Shown: one piece after another, positions 20,179 to 30,856 of the stretch
How the letters are laid out: each line of letters starts with the position of its first letter
Numbering within the stretch: the stretch's first letter is position 1
Source: Henricia sp. BOLD:AAB3569
Taxonomy: Eukaryota > Echinodermata > Asteroidea > Spinulosida > Echinasteridae
Direction: 5' to 3'
Assembly (NCBI GenBank): GCA_037783545.1
Contig: JBBELK010000298.1
Span: forward strand, 4,898,001 to 4,962,000
Length of the DNA: 64,000 nt
The notes under the pieces: model-generated
What the model was told of the DNA's origin: nothing
The model's database searches: none
The model's input: only the letters and a program-made list of their open reading frames with translations
Program-made: the position numbers and the translations under genes

Positions 20179-22120
20179 CTTTTTGGTAGACATCAATAGT
20201 GTTACGTCCAGCCACCACCAAATCACCCTGGGGTGTAAGAGTGATGGAACTAGGATGTGGACATTCTGGGATTGCACATGATGCAATGTATTGGCCATCA
20301 GGACTGTACTGCAGAATACATACCGGTACATCTATAGAAAGCATAGGAAAATGTAAAGCAACATAGATGTTGCTATTACTGTCACAGCAGACACCAATTG
20401 GATATTTGTCTCCCTCTATGTGTCTGGTCATGTCCACTGAGAATACCATCTTTCCATCATAGCTTATGGAAAGCAACTTCCTCCCAGAGTGGCTAGTGTA
20501 AATAAGTTGCTGCTTGTACATGGAGAGATAATTACCAATCATTGGAGCATGTACTGTCCTGATGTGGGATCCATCTGGGTTGTGTAGGGATATCTCATCA
20601 CTGCCCCTGTAACCAACTGCTATCATATTGTTGCTGTCCACTGCCAGACATGTTGGCTGGGTGTGTTGGGCAAGATGTGGTTTGAACTGTTGAAGAAGCT
20701 GACATTGTGTATTATAGACCTTAACTGTATGTTGGTCCAGAAGGATGAGCTGGTCATCTGTGTTCACTGCGATATTGTGTACACTTTTCAATCCTGTAAT
20801 TTGAAGGTCTTGTACATCAAAGGCTGTAGGGGTTGCACCTAAGTGGTGGCTTGTTGTTTCAGATAATGAACATGTGAACACCTTGGTCCTGTTGTCTCTA
20901 ATACCAACAAAACTGTTGTTGGACAAGACTGCAAATAAAGATACGATTCCTAGTTTCATGGCTCTGCTTGAACCTAATCTTGTCTTAAGTTTCCACTTTA
21001 CAGGCTGCCGTTGTTTTTCTGTAACCAACTTGCCAACAAATTTCTCATCACTTTCTTCAAAGTCCAAGAAGGATAATCCGTCAGGAACTTTCTCTGGCTG
21101 TTTCTTTGCCAGTTCAGTGAGATTGTGTAAGACTTTGTTTTGAAGTTCCAGAATCTCATAGTGGCTTGCTTGAGTCAGAAGTTGGTTCACCTCCTCAAGC
21201 TTCTGTTTTGACTTTGTCAGCTCGTTGCTGTTGGAAGCTTGGATAGCTTCAAATTTGCCGACTCTCTCCTTGTAAATCGATTCTGCTTCCCTCGAGAGTT
21301 TCTCTTCTTCTGCTCTGATCTTGGCAACCTCCTCCTCGGCCTTTCTGGAGATTTTCTTCTTGGTGTCAGTGAATGCAGCATCCATTTCCTTGCGCATTGT
21401 GTCAGTTTCTTGGATTGTAGTGCTGAATTGTGTCTTGCTGTTCTCAGCTGCAGCAATTGAGTCCCCTATTGTTTTCTTGCATTGCTTGACAGCCTCGGGC
21501 AGATCCACAAGGGAGTGTCGTCCATGTTGAAGGACTGAACAGGTTGTGCATACTAACTGCTTGCATGTGTCACAGTAGATCTTAAGGCTCTCATCTGGAT
21601 GCTTGCCACATTTTGGAAGCTCTTCTCTGAGTTTACTTTTGTATTTAATCTCTCCTGATTGAAACTGAGCCATGGTATAAATCTTGTGAGATTTTATCAG
21701 AGTAAAACGTTCATGTGCCTTTTGGCATTCCTGACAGAGGAAATGTTCACAGTCCATGCATCTTGAGATGGCCTGATTCTGTTCATCACAGCCTTGACAT
21801 TTGATGACCGACTCTTGCCGCTTTTTAAGTAACTTCTCCTGTATTGTAAATTCTTCAACCAGTGCACTCAATCGAAAGTCATTAGGTAAGCCATTAACCC
21901 CAAATTCACCCAATTTTGTTTCACATCTGCAAAGAGGACAGGTCAGCTTAGTACGGTCTGGAGTTTGGTGCTGTATGAGTTCTTGAAGACACTGCAGACA
22001 ATAACTATGCAAGCAGTCCAAGAGTTTGGGCTGCTTGAATCGGCAGGAGCAGATGGAACATTCCAGGTGGCCTGTACTTATTGTCTCCAGCAAGGATTCA
22101 GCTGTTACATTAGATGCCAT
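20117..22120 (-). CDS. T3: TRIM-NHL E3 ligase with transposon-encoded C-terminus
   Basis: A 667-residue frame. RING ligands C21 to C64, B-box 1 at about 108-145, B-box 2 at about 171-202, coiled coil to about 345, propeller to the end. The family normally ends YQKA-stop. Here the codon after YQK is split by element E5 and translation continues 20 residues into the transposon end before a TGA at 20117. All other domains are open. The coiled coil differs from its relatives (AEEEVAKIRAEEEKLSREAE), whereas the B-box region is almost identical to T2. The acceptor-like TTTTCAG lies just upstream of the start, as in the other copies. The missing final residue and added tail are at the edge of the last propeller blade, so the protein may still fold. 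Confidence 0.85.
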   Translation of the reverse strand: MASNVTAESLLETISTGHLECSICSCRFKQPKLLDCLHSYCLQCLQELIQHQTPDRTKLTCPLCRCETKLGEFGVNGLPNDFRLSALVEEFTIQEKLLKKRQESVIKCQGCDEQNQAISRCMDCEHFLCQECQKAHERFTLIKSHKIYTMAQFQSGEIKYKSKLREELPKCGKHPDESLKIYCDTCKQLVCTTCSVLQHGRHSLVDLPEAVKQCKKTIGDSIAAAENSKTQFSTTIQETDTMRKEMDAAFTDTKKKISRKAEEEVAKIRAEEEKLSREAESIYKERVGKFEAIQASNSNELTKSKQKLEEVNQLLTQASHYEILELQNKVLHNLTELAKKQPEKVPDGLSFLDFEESDEKFVGKLVTEKQRQPVKWKLKTRLGSSRAMKLGIVSLFAVLSNNSFVGIRDNRTKVFTCSLSETTSHHLGATPTAFDVQDLQITGLKSVHNIAVNTDDQLILLDQHTVKVYNTQCQLLQQFKPHLAQHTQPTCLAVDSNNMIAVGYRGSDEISLHNPDGSHIRTVHAPMIGNYLSMYKQQLIYTSHSGRKLLSISYDGKMVFSVDMTRHIEGDKYPIGVCCDSNSNIYVALHFPMLSIDVPVCILQYSPDGQYIASCAIPECPHPSSITLTPQGDLVVAGRNTIDVYQKVGPMIFRDRGKRTEFAESAL

Positions 22121-22212
22121 CTTTATCTGAAAATTGGAAGAGAAGTGTAAATGTGCCTTGTATTGTAGTTTTGGTTACAGTACTCTAACTCAATTACCCA
22201 GTGTCACTTTGA
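22121..22212 (-). promoter_or_regulatory. T3 5' leader with conserved splice acceptor
   Basis: The minus strand reads TTCCAATTTTCAG then ATAAAG and the ATG. This acceptor is conserved in T1, T3, T5, T6 and T7, implying a spliced 5' leader. The upstream exon for T3 was not found. Confidence 0.45.
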
Positions 22213-22664
22213 CCGTGTTTACACTGGTCCCGAGCTCGGGATCAAGATTGATCCTCTGATAAGAATGCGTCGGTGCTAACCGCAATGATCCCGAGTGCCG
22301 TGTTTACATTCTGTAGTTGATCTCGAGTGCCGTGCCAGAAGTTGCAGTCAAAGGTCATGCTCTGTGAGGGTGTACTGATCAGTGTGTGCATACCGGTATA
22401 GTGTACAAGGCCACTTAAATTTCGCAGGCTTTCCCCAGCTACGGCTGTGGAGCAGAAGTGGCAGGATGCGGTAAAGATTAATTGCTTATCTAACTGCAAA
22501 CTGATCCCGAACTCGGGATCAAACCCTCTGCCCAACGCGAGACCAAAATCTCGGGGTCTGATCCGGGGCCAATTTGGTCCCAAAAGCGTTTACACTCAGT
22601 TTGTGATCCGGGGCTGATCCAGAGCTGGGTGTTCGACCCTGAGCTTGGGATCAAGTGTAAACAA
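22213..22664. mobile_element. Foldback element E4 (GTGTTTACACT..GAGCTC), copy beside T3
   Basis: The ends CCGTGTTTACACTGG and AAGTGTAAACAAGG are inverted. The interior repeats GATCCCGAGCTCGGGATCA-type palindromes at least four times. Copies lie at the same place upstream of T5 (41762-42199) and T6 (52506-52960). The T1 copy is interrupted and truncated. T7 seems to have an empty site near 58347. Confidence 0.7.
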
Positions 22665-25600
22665 GGTGTCGGTCTAAAGTACCATATATGCATTTAAAGC
22701 CTTTCATTCAGTCTACTAGCTTGGGGACTGGTTCCCTCCTTTTAAGAGCCAGATGTTTTCTCAAAGCCTGTATTACCCGGTACCCAAAACATGACGAGAA
22801 CTGGTCGCGATCTTCTAAATGCAAGTGTGACATTTTAAAATTTATATTGAAGAATTATTGAAATTTCGCTCGTAATATAATTTATATTTATAAGGTACAG
22901 GTTCTACAGGTGGGTAAAACCAGAAGCTACCTTTTCCAGAAAGAACCTGGTCAAAAAGACTTGAAATGTAATCGTAAGAATTTAAAAATGCCTTGGTGTC
23001 CCCACTTACGTCGTTAAACAATTTTCTCAAATATCATCAAAACTATGACACCAAGACGTGTCTAAATGTTTGGAAATTGTTTCAAATATCCTACACTATT
23101 CAGAAATTGCACGGAAATTTCTTCAAAATATTTTGGTAACTTGAAAAGGCCATTTTTACCAATGCATAAAAATGTCACACTTTGGCCCCATATTTATGGA
23201 ATGACCCATAACTGAATAACTGTAAATGAACAACAGGGCAATAGTGCATACTGTATAAAACATTGACTGCAATGAGGGACATGGTTTTAGATTATAGTCC
23301 CAAGGTGATCTCGAAATTTGACTATACCCCGAGGGGGAAAAGGATGCTTACATGTACATGTATGTACGCAAACTGATAATTTCCTTTTAGTAAATCAGGA
23401 AAGGATGGACAAGACATATGTACACAAAATATTAGACAGGCCACACATTTTTCTCACTTCTCAATTTAGGTTTTTTTAAATTAAATCTGCAGTTACTGAT
23501 GCTTGATGTGTCATATTTTAAGTAAAAAAAACAAACAAAATGCAAAAGAAATCTATACATTTTGTCATTTATTTCCTACATGTACATGTAGCCATTTACC
23601 AATGCTGAGGTATATGGGATGCGTATGCGTACAGGGAAGCGAGGGGGTTGGAGCCATGCGTACAGAGGGGAGGGGGAGGTCTAAAAAGTCAGCATTTCTT
23701 GCGTACATACCGGTACTTTATGGACATCCCCTAATGCTCCATCAATTGTCCCGCCGCCCCCCTCCCTTTTCTCCATCACGTACCATCTTCCCCCTTCCTC
23801 CTGCACCCACACTGCACTCCCCCACACCCCACCCACACTGCCCAACCCCTTACAGTGTAGGTGGTGTTTTAGTCACGTTTTTCAGGCCCAAAGGAGAAGA
23901 TTTTCACCCATTAAAATAAACATATCTGTCCATCTGATAGCAAGATGCACATGTATTGCACGAGCTCGGTGGGGATTTTTGTCATCAAAATTTTCCCCTG
24001 GTGTAGGGATTTTGTTTCACGCAAAAATTGACTTTAATGTTTTGAGTGCACTTCAGCAGTAACCCCAAATCTATTTCTCCCTGAAAACGACTGCAAAGGT
24101 CAGTGTTGTTAAGGGATAATTTCTTAAAAACATTTAAACATTAACAAGATACAAATTCACAGACTTTAGCCTTACCTGTTACAGGTACAATTAGATCAGC
24201 ACTTGTGCCATAAATTGTGAGAAAAATCATAGATTTTTACTGTGGTTGAAGTTCATTCAGTGTAGGAAATAGTAATACGGCAGCGCCCTATATGTTCACT
24301 GTATGAACTGTAGCATACCGGTATACACAATGTACATGTACTGTACAGTTGTTAGAAGGAAATAATGGGTATTGAATAGTGTATGGAAATTCCCAGTTCT
24401 ATTTTTGGAGTACAGTACAATGTAGGTATCAGCAAGTGTCTCTGGGTCACACGGTCTGGGTCTCGTAAAGATAACGGGCATTGAACAAATATGGTTTCCA
24501 GACCAAAAGGGTCTGACTATTTGCAAACGGCAATCGTTTGTTGGTAGCAGACGACGCTAGCGGCTCGAAAAATTTAACTGGACCAGGAATTCAAATGAGA
24601 TTTTGGGTCCTAGATGAGGCTTTTTTGGCAAATCTTGTTTGGGGAACATGTATGAGACATGGTTAGACATTTGAGGGCCTTTTTTGGCGAAAATTATTCA
24701 CAAATTTTGGACTAAACTACAATTTTAGGTCGTCTTGTAGATTTGCAAAATGCACAATTTTTTTTAGTTTTTTATCAAAATGTTTAGAGAAATTTCTTCA
24801 AAACCATCATTTTCCCTGACAAAGCAATATGTAATTACAAACTTTTGATAGTAAATACAAACTTTTTCGGGCAATACAAATATTTCGGGCAATAAACTAT
24901 AATTATATTATGAATATAATATAAACTATAATTTGAATTTAAAAAACACACATCGCAACGTAAGTCAACACCAGTGAACAGAGCGAATACGGCGGCGCAT
25001 GGTTTGCATTAGTATCGATTACTGACGCTGAATTATTGTTGCGAGTAGTCGATACCACACGTACGCCAACGCCTAGCATGTCCACTCTACTGCACGCTGT
25101 ATACATTGTACAGCGCGTAGTACAGACTAGACACTTTTTACGCTTATTTTGCACCAAATTTCAAAATTATAGAACACAAATATCCACCTTTATTGCCTTG
25201 TTCAAATCAAATTCAGACACTAAAATAGTTCATCAACTGTACCAGCAAATATGTCTCAATGTTGGGAAAATGATATTTTGCGAGCAATAAGGCAAATTGT
25301 AAGGTAAAAATTATGTTTTTCAAAAAAACAAAATTTTGTTAATAAATTCAAAGTAAGCTTTTTTTTTTTATTCGTAATTCCGTGTCATATCTGCCTTTTT
25401 AAAGATTTGTTTGCTTTCGATTTATTTAAAGTAGGTCTTCAAAAGTCATTCTGCATATTTTTACTGGTTATTTATTGGTTTTGTTTTCAAACATTGCGTA
25501 GGATAACACCCATACGATTTCGACATCAAAAAGCCCGCCAAATAACGGCCGTTAAACGTTCGCACATGCGTAGTACTTCTGTGTCACCCTCAGACAGCCG

Positions 25601-25761
25601 TGGGGTGCACACCACTAAATCAGTCCCCCATAAGAACCAATTTTTAAAATTCATTTTAAAATACAGGACAATTTACAACCAAAATACTCACTGAAGTCTC
25701 ATCTTTTCAATTCTGTCGGTAATCCGTCACTTTTATTCCCTAATTTCCACTTCAAACAAAA
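22665..25761. repeat. Array spacer upstream of T3
   Basis: A succession of non-coding segments shared with other units: TCAAGAGCCAGATG-type block (about 22740; also 42280, 53040, 58425), TACAGGTTCTACAGGTGGG block (22898; also 42580), TCAGGAAAGGATG block (23395; also 42948, 53355, 54435), a C-rich tract (23755-23850), CAGACTTTAGCCTTACCTG (24161; also 35370, 43658, 55315, 60980), the ATAGTGTATGGAAATTCCC block (24375) and the 24950-25750 block. No gene was recognised. Confidence 0.55.
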
Positions 25762-26345
25762 CTACCCCTGTAAGAGTGAAAATTGCCAGCGTCCATTTTG
25801 GAAAAAGTCACATACGCTACTAGGCAAAATAGGGCTAATTCCTTTAATTTTGAGGTCTTGTACGTGTACATCAAAGGTTGTAGGGGTTGCACCTAAATGG
25901 TGGCTTGTTGTTTCAGATAATGAACATGTGAACATTAACACCAACAATTCTGTTGTTGGACAAGACTGAAACTAATAATACGCTTCCTTGTTTCATGGTT
26001 GTGCTTTTAAAAAACTAATTTTGTCTTAAGTACCCACGATACAGGCTGCCGTTGTTTTTCTGTAACCAACTTGCCAACAAATTTCTCATCACTTTCTTCA
26101 AAGTTCATTTATAAGATAATCCTTCAGGAACTTTCTCTGGCTGTTTCTTTGCCAGTTCAGTGAAATTGTGTAAGACTTTGTTTTGAAGTTCCAGAATCTC
26201 ACAGCAACTTAAGTAACAAGTTGGTTCACCTCCTCAAGCTTCTGTTTTGACTTTGTCAGCTCATTGTTGTTGGAAGCTTGGACAGCTTTAAATTTGCGCG
26301 ACAGCACGTGTAATCTGCCGATGTAGTTAGTGAAAGAACCATTGT
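25762..26345 (-). pseudogene. Decayed TRIM-NHL copy (coiled coil and first propeller blade)
   Basis: The minus strand runs from KAVQASNNNELTKSKQKLEE-like coiled coil (about 26290) to TFDVHVQDLKIKG and SSVCDFFQNGRW (about 25765). There are frame breaks near 26108 (an inserted TTAT) and 26210, and deletions within the linker. The RING and B-boxes are absent. The propeller part belongs to the divergent lineage also seen at 35668 and 44373. Confidence 0.8.
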
Positions 26346-26764
26346 CTACATGTATGCTGCGCATTTGCTTTTAATCAAGTTCCAAAAAAAAATTTAAAAA
26401 ATATTGGTAAAAACTGCAAGACTTAAAATTTGGTAATGATGAGTGGTAGAGGAACACTCTTGTTAGCTTAATAAGAGGCAAAACCATAATTGCAGCAAAG
26501 TGGAATAGATTGCTATGCTTTATTGATTACATACATGTACAATACATGTACATGTACAATGAAAACTCTTTTGCACAGTGTTCAGAACAAGCTTAAGAGA
26601 GTTCCAAAAGAAGTTGATGTAACTGAAGCCAAATTTAAGATAAAAACAAATTTAAGGTTGCAATTTTGTTTGTGTTGTAGTGCAAGTTAATTTGTTAATT
26701 TTAATTTCACAGTTTTCACCAATTAAGCCTGTAACTTGTATAATTGACAACAGACATGAAAGCC
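26346..26764. repeat. Spacer beside the decayed TRIM copy
   Basis: Shared with 3735-4073, 36300-37180 and 45645-45976. It contains a (TACATG)n stretch at 26529-26560. No gene. Confidence 0.5.
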
Positions 26765-26914
26765 TTTAAAGACGCAGGCTTGTCAATGCGCGCGTAAAGA
26801 ACGAATTCGTGCCATGAAATTCGTCACTCCAGGCCTTTCTATGGAGCTGTGAATTTCGTAACACGAAATTGATTCTTACGCGCGCATTGACGACTGACGA
26901 GCCTGCATCTTTAA
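26765..26914. mobile_element. MITE E2, copy 2
   Basis: The best-preserved copy: TTTAAAGACGCAGGCTTGTC on the left, GACGAGCCTGCATCTTTAA on the right, with GCGCGCGTAA and TTACGCGCGC as inner arms. Confidence 0.8.
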
Positions 26915-27364
26915 GCCTAGCGTACATCGACCTTGCAACTGGAAGCAACTAATCAGTTGCTGTGGATGTGTGCGTAGCGTGCTCATCGACAGCAACTGAT
27001 CAGTTGCGCAACTGGCGGCAACTGAAAGCATCCAACCAGGTCTACCGTACATTTCCATAGTGCGCACATCGACACAGCAACTCGAGTGCATTGACCTTGC
27101 AACTGGAAGCAACTAGTCGGTGTCGACGTGTGCCTCCCGTATTCAGACGCACTTGTGCAACTTACAGCAACTAGTTGCAAGTATGTGTACATCGACGCAA
27201 CTGACTGCAGCTGGATACAACTATATGCCAGAAAGTAGAACATGAGCAACTCATACATCGACCTGTTTCAGCAACTGATTGCTCCCAGTTGCCACGAGTT
27301 GCTTCCGTTTGCCCGAGACATCAGTTGCCTGCTTCAAGTTGCAATGTCAATGTATGCTAAGCTT
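26911..27364. mobile_element. CAACTG element E1, copy 2
   Basis: Ends AAGCCTAGCGTACATCGACC and TGTCAATGTATGCTAAGCTT, with the same CAACTG-dense interior as at 4214. Confidence 0.75.
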
Positions 27365-27509
27365 TAGTAATTAGAAAATGAAGTTTACAAACTACTGATA
27401 TGTGATTTTTTTTAAACATACAGTAAACTCTTGTTATAACACCATAGGCGTAGGAGGGGAGGGGGGTGGCGGGATGATACTCCCCCACTTTCAAAAGTGG
27501 GGGTGCTAA

Positions 27510-29624
27510 GGCCAAACAAAATAAATGGTTTGTTTACGGTAACCCGACCGACCTGGAATTTTTGAGGCCAAACTGCCGACCTTAAACTTTTTATTGCCAA
27601 TTTTCAAAAATTGCCAAGTTGATAAAATGAGCACTAGCCTATTTGCAATAATTTCCAACAAACATAACATTTTCTACACTCGAAGCTGACTATAATTTGA
27701 CACAAACATATATACCTGTGATAAAGCGTGCGGAAATCACGAAGACAAAATTTGGCAAACAAAATTAAGTACATGTAGGCCTACACCTGTTTTGCGCAGA
27801 ATTTTCCGCTACGCAGCGCTACGTACGATCTTTATGGTGGCTCTGGAGGGACATAACATTGTAGTAAAATTTCACTCACAAAAGATTACGCCAAAAAATT
27901 CACGACTGTGGCGAAAAATTTCACGCAAAAATCTTTTACGACCGTCGCGAAAAAATTCACGACAATATTATGTCCCTCCAGGGCCACCATAATCTTTGGT
28001 GGTTAATAATAGATTAAATATCAGGGGTGTGAAATCTCCGATTTTTAGTAGATTTCTGCTTTTTTTCTTTTGTGCTCCGTATTTTATTTTCCGTTTTTTG
28101 CTCTACCGTACCAACGGGCCATATGTTTTTACCGAGCATAAACAGCGCCCTAAATTGATTCATTTCGTGAAGCAAACTTGTGCAAGTCTAGTCCCCAAGC
28201 AAGTGCCATGGCATTCGGCGCTTGTGTATGTAGTGTGTATGCTAAATATGCAGTGGTGCCGCGTGTGTGACTGCAGCGAGTGGCTAAACGGACTTGTACA
28301 ACTCTAATCCCTCAGCAAGCGCCATCTTTTCCTGCATCGCAAACCGGCAGTGGCTGTTCGTGCATCGCGTGCGTGTGTGACGCGTGAGGGGCTACATACA
28401 CCGCGCTCGGCAGGCCGGGGCGATCCCCGCGCGCGATGCGGCAAGCAGCGGGCAACGAACTAATTTTACTGGCCGCTTTCGCTTGCCTGTCTTCAACGAT
28501 CGAGGTTGCCTAGATTCTTTTTAATATTATCCACACGTGTACAAGGTAAATAGGCCTATTTAAAACAAAACTGGTTCTTGGGATAGTTAAAATGTTTTTT
28601 TGACATTGCACACTGTTGGAAAACGATCTCAAAAGTTGAAGCACTCGTAGTCTGTAACGCCTCTCCCCCGCCCCCTCCCCAAGAAAGCCACGCCCCCAAA
28701 GCTGTTGAATTAAAATAAAAAGGCAGTGCCAAGTAAATTTTATTCTAAATTGTAAGGTTGTTTTATTATTGAACTGTCTCTCTTTCTGTGTATCTTGAAG
28801 AATGAACAGATTTTAAACTTACCTCTGAGTCAAGCTTTGGGTCATGCTGAAGTTTTCTTTGGAGTATAATTACCCAGTAGGTACTACATGTAGCTGGACT
28901 TGGAATAAGGAAGCTCTTTGCTTCGCAAATGCACTTTAATACCCAGAGACTCACAATTCATGTACACGTTTACGTCAGATTCCGACAGCCAGACATATTC
29001 AAAACAATAAAATTGGCAAACTTTTTGTTTTGTTTTTTGTATTTTGTATTTGTTTTGTTTTTACATGAAATGTGAGTTTCGGCTCTGTTGTTAATGTTAT
29101 GGTACACCTTGCATTACTGAGCCTACCGAGTGAAAAAATTTGTGGAGGTTCATCAGTCTGGGTAAAATGCAAGTAAGTGTACAACAATGGAATGAAATGT
29201 AAACCAATATACCTTCTCAAATTGAAAATTGCTGACTAAGAAATACATGTTCACATTCAAAACAGCCCTGATCTGCGGAAGTCTAAATATTGTGCCCTTT
29301 TATTGGAAGGTTGTACCCGCTGACAAAATGGGAGATTTGACCACCTTCTGAATTGGCATATGATTTTTGTTTTTCAGTCAATGCCGACTTTACCAGTTTT
29401 CAAATTGAGATTATTCTTTATGACTTATAAACAAAATATAAATTAGTACATGAACATGGTTAATAGTGTTAATAGTGAGTTTCAAACATTGCAAAACAAC
29501 ACGCAAATGCATGAACTGAAATGTAAAAAAAAAAAAATAAATAAAATTATTTTCCTACCTACCTACATGTACCTGGAATTTTTTTAGGCCGTTACCGTAA
29601 ACAAACCATTTATTTTGTTTGGCC
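27510..29624. mobile_element. Large Harbinger-like non-autonomous element E7
   Basis: Inverted ends GGCCAAACAAAATAAATGG and CCATTTATTTTGTTTGGCC extend to about 35 bp. TAA lies on both sides (27507-27509 and 29625-29627). Removal restores GTGCTAACATATAAATTTT, as seen uninterrupted at 38217. The 2,115-bp interior includes a nested foldback at 27832-27992 and a CG-rich stretch at 28330-28500, but no transposase was recognised. A short relative lies at 63160-63496. Confidence 0.8.
27832..27992. mobile_element. Nested foldback MITE (TTATGGTGGC ends)
   Basis: TTATGGTGGCTCTGGAGGGA and TCCCTCCAGGGCCACCATAA are inverted ends of a 161-bp element inside E7. The interior also pairs (AAAATTTCAC..GTGAATTTTTT-like). 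Confidence 0.8.
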
Positions 29625-30856
29625 TAACATATAAATTTTCCCCCCATTTTTTTGCCTCCCATACCTGATTTAATTTATGTTTTGTCGGCAAAATCATGGT
29701 ACTGTCGGCAAAAATTGAAAAGTTAATGAAACTAATATTTATACACTGCTGATAAAACGCCACGACAATGGCAATGCTATTACATTATATTACATTTATG
29801 TCTATACAAGCTTGATGTGTTAGGGCACTCACTCGCTTACCGACAACCCCCGCCCCCTTCCCGCTAAGGGACACCAGAGCGACCCGCTGTGCTCCCCCAA
29901 CTTTTGAAGAGCTTACTACGCCTATGTAACACCCCCTGATATAAAGCTCTTCCCGATATAAAGCTCCTTTTTCTAATTCCCGTCCATTATTTTTGCATTG
30001 TACAATGTATTTAAGCATTGATTATATCGCTATCTGGATATATTTGTAAAACTTAAATTATTTGGGTCCCTTCAAGAGCGCTATAATGAGAATTTACTGT
30101 AGGTCTTTTCAGTAAAATAGGAAAATAAGACAGCATTCTTAAAGAGGTAATAGAACAATTTCCAAAATAATTAAGTTTTCTTTTCTAAATTGAAAATAGT
30201 ACATTTACATATATCTACAAAATGTCTCCCCATGACCATGTGACAATAGAATTGTCACATGGTACTGGGAGACATTTTGACTTTCCACTTGATGCCAAGT
30301 TTCGATGTACCATGCCGGTCCGGCCCACCACACGAAACATACAATGGACACAAATAACATTTGGTAAGGTCATTAACAGGTGGTGACCACAGGTTGCTGT
30401 AGAAGAATCATATATGACCATCTCATATAACCAACACATGATTGGTAAACTGTTAAATGGGGCGTTATTTCCACTCGTGATTATAGAAGCCCATGTTTAT
30501 AAAACTGCTCTGTAGAAATTCTGCCACATACGTAGTGCAGTAATTCTTCTGAAAACTTGAAAAATCCATGCATGGTTTTTGTGTTAAATGGTAAAAAAGT
30601 CTCCTGCAAAAGACTTATTAGAAAACCATCTCCAGTTTCTAATCCAAAGTACACCATTTTGGACTGAAATAAAATCATGTGGTGTTTGGTACCATTGTTA
30701 TTAACATTTTTTTCTTGTCAACTTGTGGAAAAAAATTGGGGTCACTGCAAATGATGTGTCCTACCTTTAACCAAGTTGTACACGTGTGTAAAGCTTTCTT
30801 GGAAAGCACCGTCTAATTATTTTGTTATACATGTATCTTTCATGATCACTTTCACC
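29625..30856. repeat. Array spacer and 3' flank of T4
   Basis: Segment B (29759), hairpin block (about 30220-30275) and 3' flank block in the usual order. MITE E3 is absent (GCAGTAATTCTTCTG at about 30537). No gene. Confidence 0.6.
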
